Part shown: piece after piece, positions 1-10,338 of the stretch
Numbering within the stretch: position 1 is the first letter of the stretch
Layout of the letters: the number at the start of each line of letters is the position of its first letter
NCBI GenBank assembly: GCA_001939145.1
Contig: LSRX01000594.1
Coordinates: 270,584-334,583, forward strand
Length of the DNA: 64,000 bases
Direction of reading: 5' to 3'
Source of the DNA: Symbiodinium microadriaticum
Taxonomy: Eukaryota > Sar > Dinophyceae > Suessiales > Symbiodiniaceae
Notes under the pieces: model-generated
What the model was told of the DNA's origin: nothing
Seen by the model: the letters and a program-made list of their open reading frames with translations, nothing else
Database searches by the model: none
Position numbers and translations under genes: made by a program

Positions 1-1139
1 GGCCTTCGGCATCGCTGCTCTAGCCGGGTTCGGGGTGAAAAGCGGTTGAGTTAGTAGGAGCACATCAAGACCCACTTTCAAGATGGCCGTCTTGTGGAAG
101 CGACGATTCCGGAAATCCTGGCAGCCCCATCAGGCTGGGCCAGGGCCAAGGCTTCTTGTGCCTGAGTACCGCAGTCATCCGCAGTCCCCCATGTAGAAAG
201 CTGTGCGTTGCTAGGCGGTGCAGACTATGACATCATTTTGAAGGCGCCGTTCCCGAACATTGAGATCCTCCGGTGGCACGCTCCTGACTGTGGAGATAAG
301 GCCGATGCTGAAATTATGGTCTGCATTCGAACTCGGCAACCTTTAAACGTTCAGCGTCTCTACTGTAGGGCCCACGGTCATCATGATGGCTATTACCTTG
401 CGCCTTGGTGTTGTTTCTTTGTTCGGAGTTGACCCAGGATCCTCAATGCAACCAGCAGGCTCCATCAGCTGACATGCACAGTCCAGAGTCCGTCGACAGG
501 AAGAGCAGTGGTACACATTAGACAACCGACGGCTCTATTGTTTACAGCGCATGGCCGTGGAGCAGCTCAGCTGGGACAGCTGGGAAGTTCTGTCAATGAG
601 TTGTAACTCTATCCGATGTCAGGTCGCAACTTCATCCGTTGATTGGCCAGAGCGGATGGTTCAGGGCCGGGGTTCAGGCTCCGGTTGGGGGGGTCCCTCC
701 GATGATGGGCTCTCTGCCCACTATGTTCCCTTGTGGGGATTTAGCGCTGTCCAGGGGTTCAAAAGTTTCGCCTTGCCTACCCCTCATCAATCTCCTTTAG
801 CATTTCAGGCTTCATGCCCAACATGTTTAAGGGCTCAGGGCTCCCACACGACATCTCCTTTTGGGGTTCACGGTTTCAGGGCCTAGGGCTTACCACCCAA
901 CATTTGCTATCGTTTATCTTATGGGGTTTCTGGTTTCCCACGCGACGTCTCCATTTCAGGTTTACTGTTTAGTTCGGTGTTTCGGGCGATCTTCCTGTAG
1001 GGTTTAGGACCAGTTTAAGATTTCAAACGCGAAGACTTCGCTTCCGGATTAGGGCTTCTCACCCAACACCCCGATTCCACCTAGCTTACTACCCATTTCT
1101 TTAAGGCTAGTTTTTTCCCTCGACATGTCCTTTTGAGAT
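1..1139. other. No recognised gene; degenerate short repeats
   Basis: I see no convincing coding exon here. From about 690 to 1140 the DNA is built from short imperfect repeats. The phrases 'cacacgacatctcctttt' (about 843), 'cacgcgacgtctccattt' (about 937) and 'ctcgacatgtccttttg' (about 1118), and the phrase 'cacccaaca' (about 893 and 1060), recur amid GGGTTT-rich text. This looks like a diverged satellite or telomere-like array rather than a gene. Confidence 0.4.
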
Positions 1140-1359
1140 TTGGGGTCTTGGGGTTCTCTTCCGACAAGGTTTAGTGAGTTTAACGAAGACGAAGATGTCT
1201 TGTGTTTGGATGATACGTTCCTACTTACTTGTGTAGGTATGCACGCATGCATGTTGCTTTGTATGGTATGGTCTGCTGTGGTGTGGTATGGCATGGCATG
1301 TACGGTAGGGTGGGTAAGGTAGGGTAGGGTTTCGTACGTGTGCATGTATGATCTTGCAT

Positions 1360-1476
1360 TTGTGTGTGTGTGTGTGTGTGTGTGTGTTTGTGTGCTTGTG
1401 TGTTTGTGTGTTTGTTTGTTTGTTTGTTTGTTTGTTTGTTTGTTTGTTTGTTTGTTTGTTTGTTTGTTTGTTTGTT
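1360..1476. repeat. (TG)n then (TTTG)n compound microsatellite
   Basis: A run of TG dinucleotides changes into TTTG tetranucleotides, about 115 bases in all. Open frames across it on both strands (poly-Cys/Val/Phe or poly-Thr/Asn/Lys) come from the repeat and are not genes. Confidence 0.95.
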
Positions 1477-1499
1477 GGTCCTGATTCTTTTCTTCTGTT

Positions 1500-4400
1500 T
1501 CGCAGACCTGAAATGCACACATGCCCGACCCTCCCCACTTCCCGCCCCGTAATCCCCAGACACAGAGGCACTTATTGGACTAGATAAGTAGCATACATGT
1601 TGGGTGCACGTTGGATCAAGTGCTTTCTTTGCAGTCCGTGAACGAAGAAATACCTCTGCCTTTGCCCACTGTTTGGATGCCGTGTTGAATTGAAACCAGA
1701 CCTGACAGCATTGTATAGCGAACGCGGCGCACTACCAGCGCCTGAGATTTACTGCAGTTTGGATGCGACAAGTTTACAACGGATGCCATATCCGAGGCAC
1801 TGGCCCAAGCGCGTGGCGGCCGTTGTTGACATATTGTATGCTGACAACGGCAAGGTGAGGAGGAAGTATGACTCAACAACGAGCGGACGCTCCGTAACCA
1901 TCTCTCCCTCCGTCAAGGCAGGTTTGCAAAGTGCTTGAGTACTGGTCCACTTTGCCAGAAGCGTTTTCTCCTTCAAGGTACCAGCGCTTAGCAGGTGGGA
2001 CTGGCGGCTTCGCGTGGACCCTGAACCTGATCCCACCGCAGCAGTGGCGGCCTACGAAGCCGTAAACTCGGACAAGGTGGCTTTGCTCAGGTTTTTCGAT
2101 GTTTGCCCCGGACAGCCTCATAAACCACGTAGGTTTTAGTGCAAATTCAATACCATCTAAATTTCAAGCATGCCGGACATCTCCAAGGCAAAGCCGTCCG
2201 TGAGCGAGCTATGCGATGTACCCGGCCCAGCTTTTGACGCCTGGCGAAGCTTCAGCACTGTCACGGCGCAGGTCCGGATCGCAGTCAGGTGCGGCAGTGT
2301 CTAGACTAGAGTCTGAGGAAGCTTTGCTTCGAGCTTCGACCGCATCCTTCGTTTCCAACTTGGCGGCACTCCTCGCCGCGAAACCGGAAGCCGAAGGCCG
2401 GAGCCCGGATTGTTGGACCTCGTCTTAATCCGTTCAAGTCGCCCAGAACCCGTGGCGCCATCTCCCACAGAGAGTACGGCGGCTTCCTCAGATGGCTCTG
2501 AAAGCCGCGAAGAGACCCCGCGAAAGGCTCGTCACGCTCCGAATGCGACGGTATAAGTAGCAGGAAAGAGTTTACTCTTTTGCTGCTCTGATGGGGAAGG
2601 AAGTGGGAAAGCCCAAGCTCCTTTTGCAGAAGCTTGGTGGCAGACGGAACAACCACAGCATGTCCAACGAAGAACCGATCACCCCTAGAGGAGCACATTC
2701 ATGCCTTCGCCTGCATGCACGAGCCAAGTCCAGCTGCCCAACCGAGGAAAGCAGAAGATGAGGACAGCAGCCCAGAGTCATATGGATTTATAGAGTCTCT
2801 CAGAATCTCAGCCGCCCTCAGCCTTGCCCTGATCAGTTGCAGGCCAAAGCTGGTCAAGCCGATGGTCTCGAACAACAGGCGGTGCGGCTGGTGCAAGCCC
2901 AACTTTGCCAGCCTGGCCGCAAAGGCTTTGTATGGCAGCTGGGCTAGAGTCTATCATGAGAGTATTCTAGAAATTCGCATGCACGTCGCGGTCCCTAATC
3001 TGCGGGTTGTCCGCGACAACACCTACACCGTCATGCATCATTGTCATTGGTGGTGTTAGCAAAGGGCATCGCTCGAGCAAGGATTGACAATTGGCACGAC
3101 CACTTTCAAAAACAACTGGGCAGTCTTCGAACTTTCTTGGAGGGCAAGCCGGTCCGACGCCAAGAAGCCTTCACTTGGAAGAACCTGCATTTGGAGTGCA
3201 GCAAGCAAGTCGAATGGAATCACTCTGGGTTCATGTTCCGCAGAAGACCAGGATCTTTTCGTCGTGAAGCCAGGCAGAGGGCGAAGTTACAGGGTGGAGG
3301 CGATGACTAGTCAAGTCCACTCCAACACACAGTGTTTCAAGTGTCAAGTGCTGCTACGTTTGTACCTTGCGCAGCTCTGGACCCTGAAGGCGGTTCCACC
3401 TATTCATGCTTCTGAGACGATGTGGAAAAAGAAAACGTCTCAAAGATCCAGCGGCTTGGTCATTTGCTTGCCAGATTTGCCAAAAAAATGGCTGTGAAAG
3501 TTCACGTGACGAATGTGCTGCGGTGATGCCAAGGAGCTGGGCCAGCACCTTCTTGAATGGACCGGTTAACGGGCTGGCAGCCATCAGTGCTGCTGGTTGA
3601 ACTTATTGCGTTTATGAATTCGCTTTCGAAACTTTGAAGCTCACGAGAAGCGGAAGAGTACCTGGGCCCGGTATCATCGGGCAGTTCGCAGATGGACTCC
3701 GTCACAGTTCGCTTGCTTTTCTGAATGGCATACCAAGCCTGAATTTTGTAACGGCGTCGCTGTTTAGACACTGGGCTGGAATCCTGGAATGCCCGAGTGC
3801 CTGCGGGAATCTACCAAATTATCGGATGGAGGTCGCCTCCGATCAGGGGCACCTCGATTTGGAGTATCGTGCTTTTTTCCACGACATTGGCAAACTGCCA
3901 GCACAGATCTTGCCTCATGCGCCCAGGGATATTGTTGTACAGACTTTTCACTTGCAAGCCAGGTGTATAACTTGCTGCTCCACCGAACAGTGGCACAAAG
4001 TTTTCCTGCGCAGCCGAACAGAGCTGGGCGTAAGGACGTGTGTTGCGCTCTCACAGGAGAGGACCTGAAACTAATTTGGAGCCATACACCTTCTGAGCCC
4101 TCTGACGCCGAACGAAAATGAGGCAGTTGCACGTAATGTTGATGCCGATGTCTCCGCAATCCTCAGTGCTTTCGTCGTTCGTGCCAGTCTCAGGATACAT
4201 GTGCGGCTGTCAAATCATCACGGGCCAGGATGAGCCAGCTCGCTCCCATCTTCGGTGTCTTCATCGCTAAGGAGGACTCGCACTCGAAGCTTCGGCTGCA
4301 ACATGCTGTGCGGCATCTGGTCCAGGACAAAGACGCAAGCGAGATCTCCCTTGGTGGCCGTGTCCTGGGACGTAGTGTTGCATGAAGAGTCTACCTCGTG

Positions 4401-5280
4401 GCACACCGAAGAAGCGCGTTCTGACTGGTTACTTTGTTATCGTATATCATCTGCAGCTCATCAACCGAACGACAGAGCCGCTCAGGCTCAATTCCCGGTA
4501 CCGAACTAGTAGAAACACCCTTTCTCCAAACGGAGAGTCATCTACGCTCTAACTACCACTTTTTCAGGCGTGGCACCCAGAAGCCATGTGTCACCTGCGA
4601 GAAGGTACCTTGACCACGGTTTTGCTTCCCAGGTCATCATGGCGAAGCAACTCCTGGCCGCAGCCACAAGGGTCGCTGTGCTCATCCTGCAACAAGACAG
4701 CATTATCGCAACATCTCCGGTCAGCTTCGGTGCATGTGAACTGAGCGAGTGTTGGCTGAGTTCTCTCAACTTCGTGGAATCTGCTGAAAGCTCGGGGGTC
4801 GGGGATGCGACTCTCGGCCACATAGATGAAGCCGAGCATTGCCCGACAGCAGAGCGCAGCCAAGAATGTGTGTGCGTGTGTGTGTGTGTGTCACTGTTTG
4901 CCTGTCTCTGTTTGTGTTGCCTGCAACCTTCCTTCTCTCGAATTTAGAAAGGGTCAAGCGGCTTGCGGTCTCGTGCTGATCTGAAGGCAGCGGCTTGCCA
5001 TTGCATTGACTGGCTCGGCATCAATACTGCTGTGAGGTTTGCCTATAGTGTAACACACGACTACCAAGGTGTCAGTATGTCAGTATGCGAGTGATTGTGA
5101 TCGACTGGGAGTTTCAGAAGCAGATGCCCAAAATAAGGAGGACAGTTGCTGCGAGCGATTCTTAAATCTTTGCACCAGTTGTCTGTGGCAAAATGGAATC
5201 CACTGTCTGTGGAAAAGCAGGGTGTCTGGGTTATTCTCGTGTTGTCATTCGCCAAGGACCTCTTTCCTGGCGCTTCCTCC
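1500..5280. other. Unassigned region with weak ORFs
   Basis: No protein family is recognisable. The best-looking pieces are a + strand reading at 1690-1938 (82 codons), one at 2216-2428, and competing frames at 3041-3497 that cannot be ranked by eye. The 2216-2428 reading contains NLAALLAAKPEAE. This resembles the DLAGDLAALLAKKNQE stretch just before the protease domain at about 5480-5530, so it could be a stray copy of the pro-region of the downstream protease (inference). A GT microsatellite lies at 4867-4890. Confidence 0.25.
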
Positions 5281-5289
5281 GCTCGGCAA

Positions 5290-8200
5290 AGGCACCCTTC
5301 CCAAGAGGGTTGAGCAGGAGACCGTACCCGGCACCGCACCAGATCTTGCCTCGACCCTTGCAGCCCTCAAGGCTAAGGCCGAACAGGCCAAGGTGCCTTC
5401 GGAAGCGCAGGCTGAACCGAGTCAGACCAATGCGCCTGTCAAGATCCTGGATCAAAGCTGCAACGGCAGCCAGCACGCCCCAGATTTGGCCGGAGATCTT
5501 GCAGCACTCTTAGCAAAGAAGAATCAGGAAAATGCGACACAGGCTTTGGCAAAGCCATCTGCCGATCACTTGCATACCGTCCGTCTTATCAAGCAGTACG
5601 TCCCCATTGAAAAGAATGGCACTGTTGTGGCATACAAGACTGCGTACTTCGGGAAGATGCATGTGGGCAGTCCGCAGCCGCAGAACTTCACGGTCGTGTT
5701 TGATACGGGCTCGGCTCACTTGGTCATACCCAACAGTGCCTGCCAGCGAGACACATGCCTCAAACACAACCGCGACCCGGGCAATACTGGAAAGAGTTGT
5801 TTTTTTTGTATACGCCTTTGCGACTTTGTGGGACTCCAGCGAGCTAAGGATACAACGAGTCTATGTCGGAAAGTGCTGTGCCCATCGAGCACGATGGCAC
5901 TGTTTTACCAAAGGGAGGTATTTCTCAGCACTCCGTCAGCATTACCTTCGGCACAGGTAAGGTCTCAGGGACGTTTGTCAAAGACAAGGCATGCCTAGGA
6001 GGCGCGGATTCGGAGAACCCAGGCTGTGCCACGGTGAATATGGTTGTTGCCAATGACATGAGTGACCAACCTTTCAGCTTGTTTCACTTTGATGGCATCT
6101 TGGGGCTGGGCTTGGAAGCTCTTTCTCTCGGCCCTGGCTTCAGCTTCTTCGGGCAAATGGCTGCCGAGCTGCCGATGCAATCCCGATTTTCGGTCTTTCT
6201 GGCCCGCAGTGACCAGGGCCAGAGCAGCATCTCCTTCGGAGGTCACGATGAGAGCAAAGCCGCATCAGGCTTCTCCTGGGTACCCGTGGCCAAGCCAGAG
6301 TTGGGCTACTGGCAGGTGCAGGTATATCAGGTAAGGATTGGTGATGCAGTCCTGGATGAGTGCGCCGACGGAGGCCGACAGCTGGGAGGGGCAACTGAGT
6401 TGCTGATGGTGCGCTCTACAGAGAGAAGGAAGTGTCGCCTTCCTGCCAGTCCTCGGGCTGGACCTCGATAGCTAGGTAGTTTTCCTCTGAACGAGACTTT
6501 TCGTTATCTCGTTCACAGCTTGTCTCCGGGAGGCTGTCGCGCTATCCTGGACACGGGCACGTCCCTGCTTGGAGCTCCACGACAGGCAGGGCCGAGCAGA
6601 AGACGAAAACTGATGAATTCAGAAGCGGACCGGGGATCCAAGTAGAATCAGGGCTGCGAGTAAATCAACTTCGCACCTGGGGATTTTGGAGCCCAAGACT
6701 GCACATGCCTGCGGAGGCCATCAAGACACTCCATTCGCTGCTGTCTCGAAATGTCCTAGTTGCTCCACAGGGAATCGGCAACGGAGAAGGACCGAGTTGG
6801 GGCTAGGGTCAGATGGCCTGTGCATTGTGCATGGTGTTGCCCTTCAGCAGACTATGGTCAGGCTTCGTCACGCAAGAGATGGCAGATCAAGCGCTGGCAA
6901 GAGATTGCAGAGAGCAGGAGCTGGACTACTTCAACGCTGCTTGAGTTCATTTTGTAAGCCGCGCACCGACTGGTCTAAGCTTTTCTGCAACTGGCACAGC
7001 TGTGCCGGGTGGGTGTCGAGCGGAGGTGGGAGGCGGAGTGGAGGCGGACAGAGAAAAACCAAGGATTAGCCTGAATCGGAGCAGTCCGAAAGCACGCCAG
7101 AACCCTTAAGGCCTTAAGGTTGGCAATGGATATAGACATCGTCTGGCAGTTAGATGGCTCGATGGCTCAGTTTCCTACTCCCTACATGTCAGTCATGGAA
7201 CGACGTGGCACTTGGGAAACTTAAAAGTACCCCGTATGGTTCTTATAGAGATACCTAATCATAAATACTTTTAAGCTTTAAGGGCCCAAAACTACAACTC
7301 AGCAGAAGGTCGTGGGGCACGTTGGTCAAAATTTGAAGGCGGTAGCTTGCAAAATCTGTCCCGAGAGACTGGTTTTACCTATCTGGCCGATTTTGAAGTG
7401 GAGTGCTAGTGACCGTCATGCTGGTTGGGACGCGGTTGGGTGCTTGCAGCCGTCCTGTTCGTCGGCAGAGGTGCAATCTCGGTTTGTTCGTGATTCTCAT
7501 GTTGGTTGACAGTGCAGCTTCCAAGAGCTCGCGATTTTTCTGCTGTTTGCAGTACATGTCCGGTGCGCAAAGTGCAGGCAGCAGTGGAACTTGGGATAGG
7601 GAGCAAGTCATGGTTGGGTAGACATGGCGGTGTGTGACAAACTCACAATCGCTAAGATGGGTCGACCAACTCCATGTGTGTGTGTGTGTGTGTGTGGCCT
7701 TTGTCCGTCGGAGTCTATGATGCATTGCTCGTAATCGTGAATGTACGGAACTTTGCATGCCTTTGGAGTTTCAGGAGGGCGCTCTTCTCACTTTCGACTT
7801 GGGCCCGGAGGTTCCCGGAATCGCGTTGGATCCGGAGGCCAGGTCGTGCAGCTTGCGTGAAACAAGCCGGCGTAGGCTGAGAAGTAGTGATAGCAGGAGG
7901 CTCTTAGTAGCTTTAGAGTCGCAAGGTCATGCGCTGAAACCCAAACCAAAGGCTTGAATGAGATTTTGCTTCACAGCAGCTTGCAAATCGCAGGACTACT
8001 TTCGACCAAAGCCTTTCAATATGACTGCGTCGTACTCAGAGTTATGTACGGCTTGGGCCTTGCATTAAACATGTGACAACGGCGAAGGTTAACGCTACGA
8101 CATGATCTGAGCTCCAGGTGCCTGAGGCTCCAGATGCCTGGAAGCTGACCTGTCGGTCGCTTCTGCTGCCTCTGGATCTAAAGGATTGTCGCCCAAGCGC

Positions 8201-8627
8201 TGCATGCCGGCCCCATGCTACCTGCACTCGCTTAGCTCCAAGTCGGCTACAGGAACCTCTTGGCCCCCGAACCTTCATCTTGGGCGAGCCGGTCCTCAGG
8301 AGCAGCTTTATGCACCTGGTCGGTCCTCTGAACTGTATCGGTGCTCGGTCCGGCGCAGGAAGTACTACACCATCTATGCCGGCACCCCAGCATCTCCCAG
8401 CATCAGCGTCGTCGGATCGTGTGTCTTTCACTGTTTTGCTTGCGCCAAGCTCGACTCAGGACTGGGCCTCACGCCGAGTCGGCTTTGCAAAAGCTGACCA
8501 TAGTCAAGATGGTGAAGTCGAGGGCGCGATCGATTCACCAGAGGCCAAGACGGTGATGAAAGCATGTCAGCAGTCTCTGCTGAATCCCGTGTGGAGGAGG
8601 GATCGCTCATTGCAGGGGCCCCCCTGA
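5290..8627 (+). CDS. Pepsin-type aspartic protease, multi-exon
   Basis: This gene encodes an A1-family (pepsin/cathepsin D-like) endopeptidase. The N-lobe shows FDTGSAHLVIPNSAC (about 5698-5745, first catalytic Asp). The C-lobe shows AILDTGTSLLGAP (about 6541-6579, second catalytic Asp). The end shows GPRTFILGEPVLR, KYYTIYD and RRVGFAKAD, the classic C-terminus. Exons that restore the family reading: up to 5771, 5849-6373, 6533-6585, 6717 to about 6780, one near 7757-7850 (FDLGPE), a part ending 8183, 8253-8299, 8359-8377 and 8460-8627. The inferred introns are GC-AG or GA-AG. The first exon is not settled: the frame is open back to 5069 without an ATG. An Ala/Lys/Glu-rich segment (5340-5560) before the domain may be a pro-region. 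Exons between 6780 and 8118 are the weakest. It is probably secreted or vacuolar, by family. Confidence 0.85.
5772..5848 (+). other. Intron 1 of the protease (GC-AG)
   Basis: Removing these 77 bases joins phase-1 C to GA, giving CGA (Arg) and the reading CLKHNRYNESMSESA. That matches the C-x2-H-x-RYN pattern typical of the pepsin N-lobe. The donor reads GCGACC and the acceptor GCTAAG. An alternative GT donor within AGTTGT at 5795 would also give Arg but leaves extra residues. Confidence 0.6.
6374..6532 (+). other. Protease intron (GC-AG)
   Basis: Removing these 159 bases joins GGA-G to GC-TGT and gives DECADGGCRAILDTGTSLLG without a break. The donor context is GGAG|GC and the acceptor context is GGGAG|GC, so the same AGGC string sits at both ends. 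The next intron, 6586-6716, is also GC-AG and joins GAPRQ to AIKTLHSLLSR. Confidence 0.7.
7674..7698. repeat. (TG)n microsatellite
   Basis: A short TG run inside the protease gene, probably intronic. Confidence 0.9.
8184..8252 (+). other. Protease intron (GA-AG), length a multiple of 3
   Basis: Removing these 69 bases joins LTCRSLLLPLDLK to EPLGPRTFILGEPVLR. The intron starts GATTGT and ends CTACAG. Because 69 is a multiple of three and contains no stop, retention would keep the frame. Two more introns follow: 8300-8358 (GA-AG) and 8378-8459 (GC-AG). Together they rebuild the sequence ending YYTIYDWASRRVGFAKAD. Confidence 0.65.
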
Positions 8628-9249
8628 GCAGGAAAGGCTCGCAGCCGACCATTGACTATAGCGGCGCTTAGTTGGATCCACTGCCTTGATTCGTTCTCGC
8701 CAGGCAACGGCAGCATTTCTAGCGCGAGCACTGCGTAGTCTGAGTCTTGCGCACGGCTCCGACGCTGTTTCTGATGCAAAAGCGCTCGGTTATGCTGTCG
8801 CAATGAAGTCCTTGGATTTCGATCCTTCCGCTCACTAGCTCCTTAATTATCCTGCTTGTGTCTCAGTTCGAGTTCGAGGCATTCACCTTAACTGCATGTG
8901 CAAGCAGCAGAAACACTTTGCATCTCGAGAAACTGATGATGGCACAGCTGCGTTTGCCAACCCGTAGTCGTTTTGCAAGCACTTGGCAGCCTGAGGCATA
9001 AACATGGAGAGAGTATCCTCGGAGCTGCATTGGGCCCCCGTCGCAGCCCCAGCCGCATGAGCAGGAGTACGAGAGGGGGTTGGGCCGTCGTCGAACAGTA
9101 GTCAAGACAAACACAAACATTTCTCTTTCCAGTTCTTGCAAGGTAGCAAAGCCAGAGCATGGGCACTGGCAGTTAGCTGTCAGAAGCATCCGAGTTGGCG
9201 TTTGCAGCTGAGACGGTTTCAGTCAGCATCTAAAGAGCCGTGACTGCTT
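8628..9249. other. Intergenic stretch between the two protease copies
   Basis: I searched here for N-lobe exons (an FDTGS-like site or the GYWQVQV region) belonging to the second protease copy and found none. No other gene is recognised. Confidence 0.4.
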
Positions 9250-10338
9250 CTAAGCTCCTCGGACCAAGAACGAGACAGTGGACCTCTGCGACACCGGCGA
9301 CTGCACTGCAATCGCAGACACAGGGACGTCTCTCATAGGTGTGCCAAAGGCCAGGGCAGCTACTGTTGCAAGACTGGTCCTTGAAGTGTTACGTTCGAAA
9401 GCTTTTGCATCTGTGCTTGTAGTTTTGTAGTGTGGCCGCTGGTTGCGCAGTCATTAGGAGCCGTTCGTGCTGGCAGCTTGCCTACATCGCTGTTTGCTAG
9501 GCCTATGTCCAGAAGATGCATTGGCTCTTGGCACGACGGGTGCACGCCTGAGTCCGAAACCACGGTCTCGAAAATCCTCACAAAGCGGTTCCCAGGTTGA
9601 CGATGACAAAGTGCCTCCGACAGACTCCTCTGAGTATTTTGATTGCAGGAACCAGCAAGGGTATGGAGCTCGGACGAGCTTGGCTTGTTCAAAATTAGCT
9701 TGACACATCAGATGTCTGTCGCTGTTGCACAGGCCGGACATCGTCTTTGACCTCGGTGATGGGCTAGAACTTACGGTTGGTGCAGAGGACAGCACAGTGT
9801 ACTGAACGGGCATCGACCTAAAGCAGGATTTTCAGACTTGCCAGGAATACTCCCGTCCAGCAGCCCTGCGTGTCATCACGAATGCCACTGGTGAGGCCGA
9901 GAAGGGACTGCTGGGCAAGTATGCGGACGTCGAAACTGAACATGCCAGGAGGAGCTTATATGCCGAGCTTCTCTCCTGCCGGTTGAGGAGATACCATCCA
10001 TAGGTCGGCTTCCCAGAAACTGATTCTCACTGGCAATAAGGTACCGCAGAATGATCATATCGCAGAAGTCGAGGTCCCAAGGCGTGGATTCTAGGCGAGC
10101 CGGTGCTCCGCAAGCGAAAGCCCCAGCTTAAGTATTAAGGAACAGAGGGCGACAGGGGCCTGAACAATTGCCACGAAGGTACTACTCAGCTTACGACTGG
10201 AAGCGAGAGCACGTGGCCCGGAGTTTGCTGAAAAGCTTTCGGACGAATGCTGCAACACCTGGCAGCGTCTTTTGGTTCGAGCGCGGCCCCAGATACTGTA
10301 TCCACGTGCAGCCATGCAAAAAACTGCATAAAGAGTGA
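9250..10338 (+). pseudogene. Second aspartic protease copy, C-lobe only
   Basis: Separated exons of the same family as the upstream gene follow in the right order. CTAIADTGTSLIGVPKA (about 9300-9355) holds the second catalytic Asp. PDIVFDLGDGLELTVGAE ends at 9787 and is joined to EYSRPAALRVITNATGE, which starts at 9845. GPKAWILGEPVLRK ends at 10113 and is joined to YYSAYDWKREHVA, which starts at 10179. The joins use a GA-AG intron (9788-9844) and a GC-AG intron (10114-10178). An apparent stop at about 9811 falls inside the first of these introns. No N-lobe is visible within 600 bases upstream, so this is a partial tandem duplicate or an alternative C-terminal exon set. The exons lack frame damage, so loss of function rests only on the missing N-lobe. 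Confidence 0.65.

Noticed and set aside
9805..9815. In-frame TGA suggesting that the second protease copy is a pseudogene
   Set aside because: It falls inside a GA-AG intron (9788-9844) whose removal restores GAEEYSRPAALRV. The stop is therefore not evidence of decay.
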